A stretch of 36,139 nucleotides of DNA from Amycolatopsis tucumanensis (GTDB lineage: Bacteria; Actinomycetota; Actinomycetes; Mycobacteriales; Pseudonocardiaceae), in the NCBI RefSeq assembly GCF_021654135.1, contig NZ_JAKGSD010000071.1:1-36139 (forward strand). The letters are read 5' to 3'. The position numbers were made by a program, and so were the translations under genes. Under the pieces are notes generated by a model. It was not told the origin of the DNA. It was given only the letters and a program-made list of their open reading frames with translations, and searched no databases. Below are positions 15,174 through 24,202 of this stretch, piece after piece. Every line of letters starts with the position of its first letter. Within the stretch, counting starts at the first letter, position 1.

Positions 15174-16562
15174 CTAAAGCCCTTGCCGGGCCAGTGCCTC
15201 GCCGATGATCCGGGCGCCGTCGGGAAAAGCGCCCGGGTTCGGGCCCGAGTAGTTGAGCCGCAGGTACACCCCGGGCGGCTCCGCCGGGAACCATTCACCG
15301 CCCGGGTTCACCACGACCCCGGCCGCTTCGCAGTCACGGACCAGGCGCGCCGGATCGGTGGCGTCCGGCAGCCGCACCCACAGGTTCAGCCCGCCCTGCG
15401 GCAACCCTTCCAGGCGCGCGGACGGCACGTGCTCCCGCAGCGCGCCGGCGAGCAGGTCGCGCCGCGCGGCCAGCTGGCGGCGCACCCCGCGCAGGTGCGT
15501 GCGCCACCCGGGCTGGGTGACGACGTCGAGCGCGACCGCCTGCAGCAACCCGCTCACGTACATCGATTCGCCCTGTGCGCTGGCGAGGATGCGCTCGCGA
15601 GCCGCGCCGCGCGCGATGATCCCGGCGACCCGCACCGCCGGGGACACGCTCTTCGTCAGCGACCGCAGGTACACCACGTGCCCGCGGTCGTCGCGCGCGG
15701 CGAGCGGCACCACGTCGGCCGCGATCCCGAAATCGTGCGCCCAGTCGTCCTCGATCAGGAACGCGCCGTGCTCGCGGACCACGCCGAGGACCTCCTCGCC
15801 CAGCTCGGCGGGCCAGCGGGCGCCGGTCGGGTTGGCGAAGTTCGGCTGCGCGTAGAACGCCCTGGCCCCGGTGTGCCGGAACGCGCGGTCCAGCTCGTCC
15901 GGGTCCGGACCGTGCGGCCCGCTTGGCACGGGCACCACCCGCACCCCGGCCTGCGCGGCGGCGAGGATCGCGCCCCAGTACGTCGGCGACTCCAGCACCA
16001 GCGGCGCGCCGGCCCCGACGAGCCCCCGGAACGCCGCGCTGAGCCCGCTCTGGCTGCCCGGGAACACGACGACGTCGCCCGGCGCCGCCGGACCCAGCTC
16101 CGCGGCGAACCACGCCTGCAGCTCCGGCAACCCCGCGGCCGGCGGGCGGCTGACCGCGGAAGCGCCCCGCGCGGCGCGGGCGAACGCCGCCCGCACCAGC
16201 CGTTCCGGCAGCAGCTCCCGGTCCGGGTAACCGGAGTGCAACGCGATCACGTCGTTCGGCACCGTGCGCAGCGCGGTCGACACCCGCGGCACGCGGTGCG
16301 GCGGCGACCCGAGCGCCGCCGTCTGCCACCCGTAGTCGTTCGCGCGCGCCACTCGGACCGCGCGCACGAAGGTGCCGACACCGGGTTTGCTCTCCACCAC
16401 GCCCTGGGCCGCGAGGGTCCGCAGCGCCTTCTGCACGGTCACCGGGCTCGCCGCGTACTCGGCGACGAGCGCGCGGGTGGACGGCAGCTTCGCGCCCGGT
16501 TCGGCGGTCGCGATCCACTTGCGCAGCCCGGCGACGATGCGAGAGCTGCTATCGTCGGACAT
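15174..16562 (-). CDS. MocR-type GntR/aminotransferase-fold transcriptional regulator
   Basis: A 462-residue MocR/PdxR-type protein. The N-terminal GntR winged helix is GAKLPSTRALVAEYAASPVTVQKAL with GVVESKPGVGTFV. The rest is a class I aminotransferase fold: LPELQAWFA, VFPGSQSGL, the PLP-contacting NFANPTG, the aspartate in IEDDWAHDF, the Schiff-base lysine in SLTKSVSP and a C-terminal YLRLNYSG arginine. Most residues for PLP binding are present. ATG 16562 is chosen from the family N-terminus; the annotated frame runs further but not plausibly. Its start codon overlaps that of the divergent EamA gene (16561) by two bases. MocR regulators next to EamA exporters usually control them, sensing an amino acid or PLP adduct. 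TACTAT stands 8 bases upstream. Confidence 0.94.
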   Translation of the reverse strand: MSDDSSSRIVAGLRKWIATAEPGAKLPSTRALVAEYAASPVTVQKALRTLAAQGVVESKPGVGTFVRAVRVARANDYGWQTAALGSPPHRVPRVSTALRTVPNDVIALHSGYPDRELLPERLVRAAFARAARGASAVSRPPAAGLPELQAWFAAELGPAAPGDVVVFPGSQSGLSAAFRGLVGAGAPLVLESPTYWGAILAAAQAGVRVVPVPSGPHGPDPDELDRAFRHTGARAFYAQPNFANPTGARWPAELGEEVLGVVREHGAFLIEDDWAHDFGIAADVVPLAARDDRGHVVYLRSLTKSVSPAVRVAGIIARGAARERILASAQGESMYVSGLLQAVALDVVTQPGWRTHLRGVRRQLAARRDLLAGALREHVPSARLEGLPQGGLNLWVRLPDATDPARLVRDCEAAGVVVNPGGEWFPAEPPGVYLRLNYSGPNPGAFPDGARIIGEALARQGL

Positions 16563-16587
16563 GAGGCAGGATAGTAGCGCTACTCTC
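16545..16587. promoter_or_regulatory. Three-site MocR operator across overlapping divergent starts
   Basis: Three copies of the 9-mer GCT[A/G]CT[A/C]TC occur in 43 bases: 16545-16553 (plus), 16570-16578 (minus) and 16579-16587 (plus). The last two abut head-to-head, making the perfect palindrome AGTAGCGCTACT (16573-16584). The first and third are direct repeats 34 bases apart. The sites lie inside the first codons of both genes and over TATCGT (16550-16555, plus, 5 bases before the EamA ATG) and TACTAT (16576-16571, minus, 8 bases before the MocR ATG). Combined direct and inverted sites are known for MocR/PdxR regulators. Confidence 0.65.
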
Positions 16588-17481
16588 GCCGAGCGCCCGG
16601 TGCTACCGCCCGCGCGGGCCGGTCTCGGCTGGGGTCTGCTCGGGGTCACGGCGTTCTCGTTCACCGTCCCGTTCACCCGCGTCGCCGTCGGCGCCATGTC
16701 GCCGCTGTTCATCGGTTGCGGGCGGGCGGTCGTCGCCGCGCTGCTCGCCGCGGTCGCGCTCGCCTGCACCCGGCAACGCCTGCCGCGGGGCGTGCAGTGG
16801 TTCCGCCTCGCGATCGTCGCCGCGGGCGTGGTCGTCGGGTTCCCCGTGCTGACGTCGTTCGCGCTGACCACCGCCTCGGCCAGTCACAGCGCCGTCGTGA
16901 TCGCGCTGCTGCCCGCCGCCACCGCGGTCATCGCCGTGCTGCGCGGGCGAGAACGGCCGGCTGCCCGCTTCTGGGTGGCAGCCGCCCTCGGCGCGGTCGC
17001 CGCGGTGGCGTTCGCGTCCCTGCAGGGCGGTTTCACCGGCCCGCGGTGGTCGGACCTGCTCCTCGTCGGGGCGGTGCTGGCCGCCGGGATCGGCTACGCG
17101 GAGGGTGGCCTGCTGGCCCGCGAACTCGGCGCGTGGCAGACGATCTCGTGGGCGCTCGTGTTGTCCGCGCCGCTGATGACCGCGCTCGCGGCCGTCGCGG
17201 CGTGGCAGCACCCGCCGACGGGCACCGCCGTGGACTGGGCCGCGTTCGCCTACCTCGGCGTGGTGAGCATGTTCCTCGGGTTCTTCGCGTGGTACCGGGG
17301 GCTCGCGATCGGCCCGATGGCGCGGGTGAGCCAGATCCAGCTGGTCCAGCCGGTGCTGACCATCTGCTGGGCGGTGCTGTTCCTCGGCGAGGCGATCACC
17401 TGGCCGACCGTGCTCGGCGGCCTCGCGGTGATCGCGTGCGCCGGGCTCGCCGTGCGCACCAGGCTGATCAGGCGAGCGTGA
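16561..17481 (+). CDS. EamA-family (DMT) exporter
   Basis: A 306-residue integral membrane protein of the drug/metabolite transporter superfamily, with ten predicted membrane segments in two EamA repeats. The first repeat holds GLGWGLLGVTAFSFTVPFTR, FIGCGRAVVAALLAAVAL and FALTTASASHSAVVIALLPA. The second holds IGYAEGGLLARELG and FLGFFAWYRGLAIGPMARVSQIQ, ending with a basic tail. Such proteins export amino acids or metabolites. ATG 16561 overlaps the start of the divergent mocR, and TATCGT stands 5 bases upstream, so the mRNA should be leaderless. Control by the MocR protein through the 16545-16587 sites is likely. The 3' end overlaps the DNA ligase gene by 14 bases. Confidence 0.93.
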   Translation: MRQDSSATLAERPVLPPARAGLGWGLLGVTAFSFTVPFTRVAVGAMSPLFIGCGRAVVAALLAAVALACTRQRLPRGVQWFRLAIVAAGVVVGFPVLTSFALTTASASHSAVVIALLPAATAVIAVLRGRERPAARFWVAAALGAVAAVAFASLQGGFTGPRWSDLLLVGAVLAAGIGYAEGGLLARELGAWQTISWALVLSAPLMTALAAVAAWQHPPTGTAVDWAAFAYLGVVSMFLGFFAWYRGLAIGPMARVSQIQLVQPVLTICWAVLFLGEAITWPTVLGGLAVIACAGLAVRTRLIRRA

Positions 17482-18469
17482 CCTCCTCCGGCCGCCGGTC
17501 CGGCCGCAGCCCGCGCCACGACGGCGCCCGCAACCGACCGTCCGACGTCCACTGCCGGAACTCCACCTCGCCCACCAGTTCCGGCTCCACCCAGTGCGCG
17601 TTGCGGGCGTACTCGCGGGGCACCGGGCTGTCGAACGGGCTCGTGCGGCGGGCCAGCGGGCGCAGGCGGGCCTGCAGGTCGTCGAGCATGCGGTCGGTGA
17701 AGCCGGTGCCGACGTGCCCGGCGAAGCGCAGCCCGGTCTCGTCGTGCAGGCCGAGCAGCAGAGCGCCGAACGTGCCGGAGCGCCGTCCCTCGCCGGTGGT
17801 CCAGCCCGCGATCACCACCTCCTGCGTGCGGGTCAGCGGCGTCTTCACCCAGTCCGGCGACCGCACGCCGGGCTGGTAGACCGAGCCGAGCCGCTTCGAC
17901 ACCAGCCCCTCCAGGCCGACCTCGCGCGCCGCGCTCAGCAGCTCCGCACCCTCCACGTCGGACGCGAGGAAGTGCCGCCGCACCCGCACCTCCGGCCGGT
18001 CGATGCCCAGTCCCAGCAACCGTTCCCGGCGTTCCTCGTAGGGCAGGCCGGTGCAGTCCTGCGATCCCTCGCGCAGCAGGTCGAACGCGAAGAACACGAC
18101 GGGCACCGAGGACAGCCGCGCCGGGGTGGGCACGGTCAGGTTCATCCGCTGTTGCAGGCGCCCGAAATCCGGCCTGCCGTCCTCGTCGAGCGCGACGACC
18201 TCGCCGTCGATCAGCAGCGTGCGCGGGTCGTGGCCGAGCACGGCCAGCTCCGGGTAGGTGCCGGTGACGTCACGCAGCCGCCGCGAGTAGAGCCGGACCT
18301 CGCCGCCGGACACCGCGGCCTGGCACCGCACCCCGTCGTACTTCCACTCGAACGCCCAGCCCTCGCTGTCCCGCACGGGTCCGGGAACGGCCAGCATGGG
18401 GGCGACGGGCTCGGGCAGCGGCATGCCCCCGATGCTGCGCCGGATCGTGGGCTTCCGCCAGTCGGCCAC
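17468..18469 (-). CDS. ATP-dependent DNA ligase, LigD ligase-domain type
   Basis: A 333-residue ATP-dependent DNA ligase. Motif I is EWKYDGVRC with the AMP-accepting K43. Motif III is in FFAFDLL, motif IV in LEGLVSKRLGSVYQPGVRSPDWVK and motif V nearby. The OB-fold follows: GALLLGLHDETGLRFAGHVGTGF, then the C-terminal EFRQWTSDGRLRAPSWRGLRPD. This is the ligase module of bacterial LigD as a free-standing enzyme; no polymerase, nuclease or Ku gene is adjacent, so it may be a separate repair ligase (LigC-like role). GTG 18469 is used; ATG 18424 (MPLPEPVAPMLA) is an equally possible start. It ends overlapping the EamA gene. Confidence 0.92.
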   Translation of the reverse strand: MADWRKPTIRRSIGGMPLPEPVAPMLAVPGPVRDSEGWAFEWKYDGVRCQAAVSGGEVRLYSRRLRDVTGTYPELAVLGHDPRTLLIDGEVVALDEDGRPDFGRLQQRMNLTVPTPARLSSVPVVFFAFDLLREGSQDCTGLPYEERRERLLGLGIDRPEVRVRRHFLASDVEGAELLSAAREVGLEGLVSKRLGSVYQPGVRSPDWVKTPLTRTQEVVIAGWTTGEGRRSGTFGALLLGLHDETGLRFAGHVGTGFTDRMLDDLQARLRPLARRTSPFDSPVPREYARNAHWVEPELVGEVEFRQWTSDGRLRAPSWRGLRPDRRPEEVTLA

Positions 18470-18499
18470 ATCTCTTCGTGGGGACTTAGGTCACCACTT

Positions 18500-19879
18500 T
18501 CCCCGTTCGTCCGCAAAATCGACAACGCGTTGCTTCAGCTGCTCGCGCGAGCGATGACGTCCCGCGACGGCGGGGCGCACGACGGTGACCGTCGACGAGC
18601 TGGTTCAGGGCCGCTCACGGCGCTCGACCTGGACGCGCTCTACGGCCGGGGACCGCAGCAGGACAAGCGGTTCTACGCGCCGGACGGGCTGAAGCCGAAG
18701 ATCGGCACCACCGCGACGGTCCCGATCGACGCGGGCACCAACGTCAACCGCACCGGGTTCGACGTGCCCCGCGTCGGCACCAGGCCGACCAAGGCGGCGG
18801 AGCGGAAGGCGCTGATCCCGGACACCCGCAACGACGAAAACCTCGCCGTCGCGCAGATTCACGCCGGGTTCATCAACTTCCACAACCGCGTGATCGACCA
18901 CTTCGCCGCGGATTCCGTGCCGAGCGCGCTGCTTTTCGAAAAGGCCCGCGGTGAAGTGGTGCGGCACTACCAGTGGATGCTGCGCGAGGACTACCTGCCG
19001 CGGATCGTGAACCCGATGATCGTCGACGACGTGTTCACCGACGGGCGCAAGTACTTCGACCCGCAGACCGCGGGCGGCCCGGCGACCATGCCGATCGAGT
19101 TCTCGGTCGCGGCGTTCCGCCTCGGGCACAGCATGGTGCGGGAAACCTATTCCTGGAACCGGATCTTCGAAGCCGGCTCCCCGCTGGGCATCGCGACGCT
19201 GTTCCAGCTGTTCACCTTCAGCGGCACCGCCGGGACCCTCGGCCCCACCAACGACCCGGCCGACTCGACGACCCGGACGCGGGCACGTTCCTGCGCCTGC
19301 CGACCAACTGGATCGTGGACTGGCGGCGGTTGTTCGACTTCGGCCCGAACGGCGTGCCGAACCCGACGAGCGTGCCGCTCGACCCGGCGCGGCGCATCGA
19401 CACGCTGCTGGCGAACCCGCTGGACACCCTGCCGGCAGGCACGTTCGGCGGCCGGGAGGGCGGGCTCGCCGACGACGACATCCAGCGGAACCTGGCCTAC
19501 CGCAACCTGATCCGCGCGAACATGGTCGAGCCGGCCGCCGGGCAGCAGATGGCCGAGTTCCTGGAGACGACCCCGTTGACCGCCGAGCAGATCCTCGCCG
19601 GCGCCGGGGATGGTGCGGACCTGTCCACGCTGAGCCGGGAACTGCGTGACGAGCTGGTCGCCGACACGCCGCTGTGGTTCTACGTCCTGCGGGAGGCCGA
19701 GGGGCACGAGGGGCGCCTGAACGGGGTCGGCGGGCGCGAGCCGCCACTCGATCCTGAACGAACCGGGCTGGCAGCCCGCGCTCGGCGCGCGGCAGGGCAG
19801 CTTCACGATGGCCGACCTGCTGCTCTTCGCGGCAGGCGGGAAGCCGGAGAACCTCAACCCCCTCGGCGACAAGCCCTAA
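18500..19879 (+). pseudogene. Decayed haem peroxidase (animal/peroxinectin-type)
   Basis: Pieces of an animal-type haem peroxidase are spread over two reading frames. Frame one carries DLDALYGRGP, PDTRNDENLAVAQIHAGF, EVVRHYQWMLREDYLPRIV and the proximal-histidine motif FRLGHSMVRETYSWN. Near 19265-19270 one base appears lost (TCG-ACGACCCG), and the protein continues in the next frame with DAGTFLRLPTNWIVDW and LAYRNLIRANMVEPAAGQQM. Around 19735-19750 it returns to the first frame for ILNEPGWQPALGARQGS and ends at TAA 19877. The N-terminus is also lost: the usual GQFVDHDIT segment with the distal histidine is missing between LLARAM and LDLDALYG, and no proper start exists. With two frameshifts and a deletion it cannot make an active enzyme. 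It overlaps the LAL regulator gene by 4 bases. Confidence 0.85.
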
Positions 19880-22743
19880 CCGAGCAGGCCGCGCTGGTGC
19901 GCCAGGGAAACCGCCTCGGCGCGGCTCCCGGCGCCCAGCTTGGCCATCACACGCGACAGGTGCACGCTCGCGGTCTTCTCGCTGATGAACAGGCGCTCGC
20001 CGACCTGGCGGTTGGTCAGCCCGCCCGCGACCAGTTCCAGCACGGCCCGTTCGCGCGGGGTCAGCACGTCGTCGGCGGGTGCGGACGCGGCCGTCAGCCT
20101 GCCGCGCCGGGCCAGGTCCGCCACCGCGGACCGCAGCGGTTGCGCGCCCAGCTCGCCGGCGGCGTCGTGCACCAACCGGGCCTGCTCGGCCGCCGCGTCC
20201 CGCTCGCCGTGGGCCAGCAGCGCCGCGGCCCACCGCCATCGGGCGAGCAGCTGCCAGTACGGCAGGGGCGCGGCCTCGTCGACCGCGACCGCCCACGCGG
20301 CCGGGTCGTCCGCGCCACGCAAGCGGTTCAGCTCCGCGGCGAGCCGCGCGGTCGGCGCGCGCGTGTCCGGGCTGCGTTCCTCCAGCCGGACCTGCATCGG
20401 CGACACCAGCTCGCCGCAGGCGGCCAGCTCCTCGCCCTGGCCGACCAGCTCGGCGGCGTCCCCGCCGCGGCGCCGGACCTCCTCGGCGTGGTCGGCCAGC
20501 GCGGACACCCCGGTGACGACCGCCCACCGCATGTCGGCCAGGCTCGACCGGGTCAGCGCCCGCAGCTGCTCGATCACGGCCCGGACCTCCGCGACGGCCC
20601 GCCCGGCGTCGCCCTGCCACTGCGCGGCCTCGGCCAGCGCGATCCCCAACAGCACGCCGGTGCGCGCGTCGTCGCGCTGGTCGGCCAGCCGCGCCGCGAG
20701 GTCCTCGACCTCGGCGAACCGCCCCTGCGCGGCCAGGATCGGCGCGGAGTACGCCCCCACGCGGGCCCGAGCGAACCGCGGCGCTCCAGGCACCGCCGCG
20801 CGGTCCAGCGCGGTGTCCCAGTCCCCGAGCACGTACAGGTCGAACAGCTCGCTCGTGCGCGCATCGACGCCGACGTCGCTCCAGCCGAGCCCGGCCCGTT
20901 CCGCGCGCTGCCACACCCGCGCGGCCATCCGCGCCGCGCCAGGCAGGTCACCGCTCACCAGCAGGTTGCAGGTGACGTTGTGCAGCGCCCGCAGCTCGAC
21001 CCGGACCGCGCCGATCTCGGCCGCGCGGTCCGCGGCGGCCAGGCCGAGGCGCGTGGACAGCTCGACGTTGCCCTGCCAGTCCTCGAACGCGGCGAGCGTG
21101 ACCATCCCGTCGACCTCGACCTCGGGCGCCCCGGCCGCGCCCGCGTCGGCGATGGCCTGCTGCACGTGGCCGCGCAGCTCGTCGACGTCGACGTCCGGCA
21201 CGCCCCACACCCAGGCGCGAGCCCGCAGCGCGAGGACCCGGGCGCGCACGACGCTCGCCGGGCGGTCGCGCACCAGCTCCCACGCCTCGGCGACGGCCTT
21301 CGACACCTCGCCGCGGTGCAGGTCGAACGGGATCAACGCGATCGCCAGCTGGTGCCGCGTGTCGGCGGCCAGCTCGGGGTCGTCGCGCAGGTCCGCCTCG
21401 GTCACGGCGGAGCGCGCGTAGGTGACCGCGCGGTCGGCCTCGCCCGCCGCGTACGCCATCGCGGCCGCCGAGCGCAGCAGCGCCAGCTGGTCCCGTCCGC
21501 TGATCCGCTCCGGCTCGTCCACCGCCTCCCACAGCTGCAGCGCCTGCTCGAGGTGGTGCAGCGCGTCACCCGGGGCCTGCATCCCGGCCGCCTGGTCCGC
21601 GGCCCGCACCGACGCGGCGAGCGCGGTCGGCAGGTCGTGGCTGCGGAAGCTGTGGTGCGCGAGAGCGGCCGCGGTGCCGTTCTCGGCGGCCAGGCGCGCG
21701 AACGCGGCGTGCAGGCGCACCCGCTCCCCGGGCAGCAGGTCGTCGTAGACCGCTTCGCGCAGCAGCGCGTGCCGGAACGCGTAGCCGTCCTCCGCGGCGA
21801 CGAGGACGTTGTGCAGCACGGCCTCGCGCAACGCGGTCTCCAGGGTGTCCTCGTCCAGCCCGCAGACCGTGCGCAGGCTGGCGTGCGCGACGAGCTGCGC
21901 CGCGCCGGAGACCGCACGCGCCACGCGCTGCGCCTCGGGGCTGAGCCGTTCCACGCGGGCGAGCAGCAGTTCGGCCAGTCCCTCGGGCAGGTTCGCGCCG
22001 CGGCGCACCGCGGCCGTCAGCTCCTCGCAGAAGAACGGGTTGCCCTCGGAGCGTTCGGCGACGGTGCGCACGGTGGTGTCCGGCAACGCGCCTTCGGCGA
22101 GCGCCGAAACGAATGCGACGGCGTCGGCCGCGGCGAGCGGGGCCAGCTCGATCCGCGCCACCGAAGGCAGCCGGGACACCTCCGCCAGCAGCGGGCGCAG
22201 CGGGTGGCGGCGGTGCAGGTCGTCGGTGCGGTAGGTGGCGACCACCAGCAGCCGCTGGGTGTCCAGCCGGGACAGCAGGAACAACACGAGGTCCCTGGTC
22301 GAGGCGTCGGCCCAGTGCAGGTCCTCCAGCGCGAGCAGCACCGGGCCACGGGCGGCGAGGTCCACCAGCAGCGCGTGCACCGCGTCGAACAGCCGCAGCC
22401 GTTCCACCGTCTGGTCGGCGGGCTCCGGCTGGGTGAGACCGGGCAGCAGGCGCCCGAGCACCGGCCACTGTTGCGCCGCCTCCCGCTGCCCGCCCAGCGC
22501 CTCGGCGAAGGGCAGGTACGGCAACCCCGCTTCGCCGACGTCGAGACAACGCCCGGACAGCACGGTCACCCCGTCGGCCCCCGCGACCAGCTCACCGAGC
22601 AGCCGCGACTTGCCGACCCCGGCGTCACCGGCCAGCAGCACCGCCCCCGCCTGGCCCGCCCGAGCCCGGTCCAGCGCGGCACGCAGGGTGTCCAGCTCGG
22701 GTTCGCGGCCGATCAGCGGGATCGCGGTGTCGAGGCGAGGCAC
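19876..22743 (-). CDS. LAL-type LuxR regulator with AAA ATPase domain
   Basis: A 955-residue large ATP-binding regulator of the LuxR family. IGREPELDTLRAALDRA leads into Walker A GDAGVGKS (residues 39-46); Walker B is LLALEDLHWADAS and a following VVATYRTDD fits sensor 1. A long helical TPR-like middle follows, and the C-terminal LuxR helix-turn-helix is LTPRERAVLELVAGGLTNRQ with RLFISEKTASVHLSRVMAKL. GTG 22743 is supported by GGGAG at 8 bases. It lies 24 bases after the NAD kinase gene on the same strand, so the two may be co-transcribed. LAL proteins often activate sugar or secondary-metabolism genes; no target is evident here. Confidence 0.94.
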   Translation of the reverse strand: MPRLDTAIPLIGREPELDTLRAALDRARAGQAGAVLLAGDAGVGKSRLLGELVAGADGVTVLSGRCLDVGEAGLPYLPFAEALGGQREAAQQWPVLGRLLPGLTQPEPADQTVERLRLFDAVHALLVDLAARGPVLLALEDLHWADASTRDLVLFLLSRLDTQRLLVVATYRTDDLHRRHPLRPLLAEVSRLPSVARIELAPLAAADAVAFVSALAEGALPDTTVRTVAERSEGNPFFCEELTAAVRRGANLPEGLAELLLARVERLSPEAQRVARAVSGAAQLVAHASLRTVCGLDEDTLETALREAVLHNVLVAAEDGYAFRHALLREAVYDDLLPGERVRLHAAFARLAAENGTAAALAHHSFRSHDLPTALAASVRAADQAAGMQAPGDALHHLEQALQLWEAVDEPERISGRDQLALLRSAAAMAYAAGEADRAVTYARSAVTEADLRDDPELAADTRHQLAIALIPFDLHRGEVSKAVAEAWELVRDRPASVVRARVLALRARAWVWGVPDVDVDELRGHVQQAIADAGAAGAPEVEVDGMVTLAAFEDWQGNVELSTRLGLAAADRAAEIGAVRVELRALHNVTCNLLVSGDLPGAARMAARVWQRAERAGLGWSDVGVDARTSELFDLYVLGDWDTALDRAAVPGAPRFARARVGAYSAPILAAQGRFAEVEDLAARLADQRDDARTGVLLGIALAEAAQWQGDAGRAVAEVRAVIEQLRALTRSSLADMRWAVVTGVSALADHAEEVRRRGGDAAELVGQGEELAACGELVSPMQVRLEERSPDTRAPTARLAAELNRLRGADDPAAWAVAVDEAAPLPYWQLLARWRWAAALLAHGERDAAAEQARLVHDAAGELGAQPLRSAVADLARRGRLTAASAPADDVLTPRERAVLELVAGGLTNRQVGERLFISEKTASVHLSRVMAKLGAGSRAEAVSLAHQRGLLG

Positions 22744-22767
22744 ACCTCATGCTCCCACGGACGACGA

Positions 22768-23760
22768 TCAGCGCGGGGGCCGTTCGTCGGCGAGGGCGGC
22801 GACCGAATCGGCCAGCCCGAAGCGGTCGCGCACCCGGCACAGGAAGTCCGGCTCGTCGAGGCGGACCAGCCGCGCGCGCCGGCTCGCCGCCTGCACGGTG
22901 ATCCAGTCGCCCGGCTCCAGCACGCCCCGCAGCTGACCGTCGACGCTCACCGCGGCCTCCCCGGACTGCTCCAGCACCCGGATGCCGACCCGCTGCTGCG
23001 GCGCCAGCACCACACTGCGGTTGAAGACCATGTGCGGCGCGACCGGCGTGAACACCAGCGCGTCCAGGCCGGGCGAGACGATCGGGCCGCCCGCGGAGAA
23101 GCTGTAGGCGGTCGAACCGGTCGAGGACGCCACGACGAACGCGTCGGTCGAGTAGACGGCGAACTGCCGCCCGTCGACGTAGACCGCGAGGCTGGCCTGC
23201 CGGTCGCGGGCCAGCTTCTCCACCACGATGTCGTTGAGCCCCAGCACGTCGAGCTGGATGCCGTCGCCGTCGGACGGGGCCCGCCGGGTGGTGGGCGGCG
23301 GCAGCGCCGGGCCGCGGCCGTAGCGCAGCATCGGCTCGATGCCCTTCGGGATGCTCAGCGGCCGCGACGCGCACATGGTGAGCGTCATCCGCGAGTCCTC
23401 CTGGAAGGCGCCGTCGTTGACCGCGTCCAGCGCGGCGACCACGTCCTCGGTGGCGACCTCGGTGAGGAACCCGACGCGGCCCACGTTCACGCCGAGCACC
23501 AGCGACCCGACCGGCGCCGCGACCCGCACCCCGCGCAGGAAGGTGCCGTCGCCGCCGACGGTGACGATCAGGTCCGGGTTGCCCGCGCGCTCGGCCTCCT
23601 CCTTGGCGTGCAGGCGGTGGCCGTCGAAGTCGTCCCACACGTCGATGTCGGTGCACGGGATGCCGCGGGCGGCCGCCCAGGCGCGGACCTCGCCCGCGGT
23701 GCGCCGCGCGGTCTCCTTGCCGCCGTGCACCACCAGGCCGATCCGGGAAACGGAAGCCAT
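22768..23760 (-). CDS. nadK: NAD kinase
   Basis: A 330-residue NAD kinase making NADP+ from NAD+ with ATP. The hallmark GGDGT is at residues 69-73 (TVGGDGTFLR), then GVNVGRVGFLTE, LNDIVVEK and STGSTAYSFSAGGPIVSPG. The usual S-T-P-T-G-S-T-A-Y reads S-S-T-G-S-T-A-Y, with one residue fewer. Between about residues 150 and 175 there is a stretch around GRGPALPPPTTRRAPSDGDG not typical of housekeeping enzymes. ATG 23760 is chosen because GAGGAGGG lies just before it. Actinomycetes usually have the main nadK beside recN/tlyA, which are absent here, so this may be a second copy. An inverted repeat CGGTAC/GTACCG (23801-23819) lies upstream. Confidence 0.9.
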   Translation of the reverse strand: MASVSRIGLVVHGGKETARRTAGEVRAWAAARGIPCTDIDVWDDFDGHRLHAKEEAERAGNPDLIVTVGGDGTFLRGVRVAAPVGSLVLGVNVGRVGFLTEVATEDVVAALDAVNDGAFQEDSRMTLTMCASRPLSIPKGIEPMLRYGRGPALPPPTTRRAPSDGDGIQLDVLGLNDIVVEKLARDRQASLAVYVDGRQFAVYSTDAFVVASSTGSTAYSFSAGGPIVSPGLDALVFTPVAPHMVFNRSVVLAPQQRVGIRVLEQSGEAAVSVDGQLRGVLEPGDWITVQAASRRARLVRLDEPDFLCRVRDRFGLADSVAALADERPPR

Positions 23761-23824
23761 GTCCCTCCTCGCGACCGGAGGCACTCCACGTCGGCCTCCT
23801 CGGTACCAAGCTAGTACCGGCAGG

Positions 23825-24202
23825 TCAGGACGCGAGCGGCTCGGCGCCTTCGGGCACCGGAACGAGGGCGGGCTTGGGCAGTTCCGCGCAGCTCACGCGC
23901 AGTTCGGCCGGCCGCGGGGTGGCCCAGGTGCCCAGCATCAGGAAGGTGACGGACTCGCCGGGCCCGAGGTCGAGCGCGTCGGGCAGGCGGCGGGTGAGGG
24001 AGCGGTCGTAGCGGTCGCCGAAGTCGACCCGGACCCCGGTGGCGAGGACCGGGCCGGTGTTGGTCAAGCGGTACCACTGCTGCGGCTGGGCCTCGAGGCG
24101 GAACGCGGGCGCCGGCCCACCGCCGCGGCGGGGCCGGGCCGACCGGCGGCCGAACCAGAACGCCGTCGCCACGGCCAGGACCAGCACGGCCACCTCGATC
24201 AT
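23825..24202 (-). CDS. Small one-TM protein with an exported beta domain
   Basis: A protein of about 125 residues that I do not recognise. The start MIEVAVLVLAVATAFWFGRRS gives one membrane helix followed by a basic stop-transfer (RRSARPRRGG), which by the positive-inside rule puts the rest in the cytoplasm, or it could be an uncleaved anchor. The remainder reads as a small beta domain: FRLEAQPQQWYRLTNTGPVLATGVRVDFGDRYD and LDLGPGESVTFLMLGTWA, the look of a DUF11/CARDB-like module carrying N-T-G-P and L-x-P-G-E-S. GTG 24211 is another possible start. It is divergent from phoD and 64 bases upstream of nadK. Confidence 0.65.
   Translation of the reverse strand: MIEVAVLVLAVATAFWFGRRSARPRRGGGPAPAFRLEAQPQQWYRLTNTGPVLATGVRVDFGDRYDRSLTRRLPDALDLGPGESVTFLMLGTWATPRPAELRVSCAELPKPALVPVPEGAEPLAS

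Noticed and set aside
12176..15208. 1010-codon open frame on the plus strand opposite the SARP regulator
   Set aside because: Antisense of a recognisable SARP/ATPase protein; no domain pattern.
18973..23814. 1613-codon open frame on the plus strand
   Set aside because: Only its first part has protein-like sequence, a fragment of the haem peroxidase pseudogene; the rest is antisense to the LAL and NAD kinase genes.
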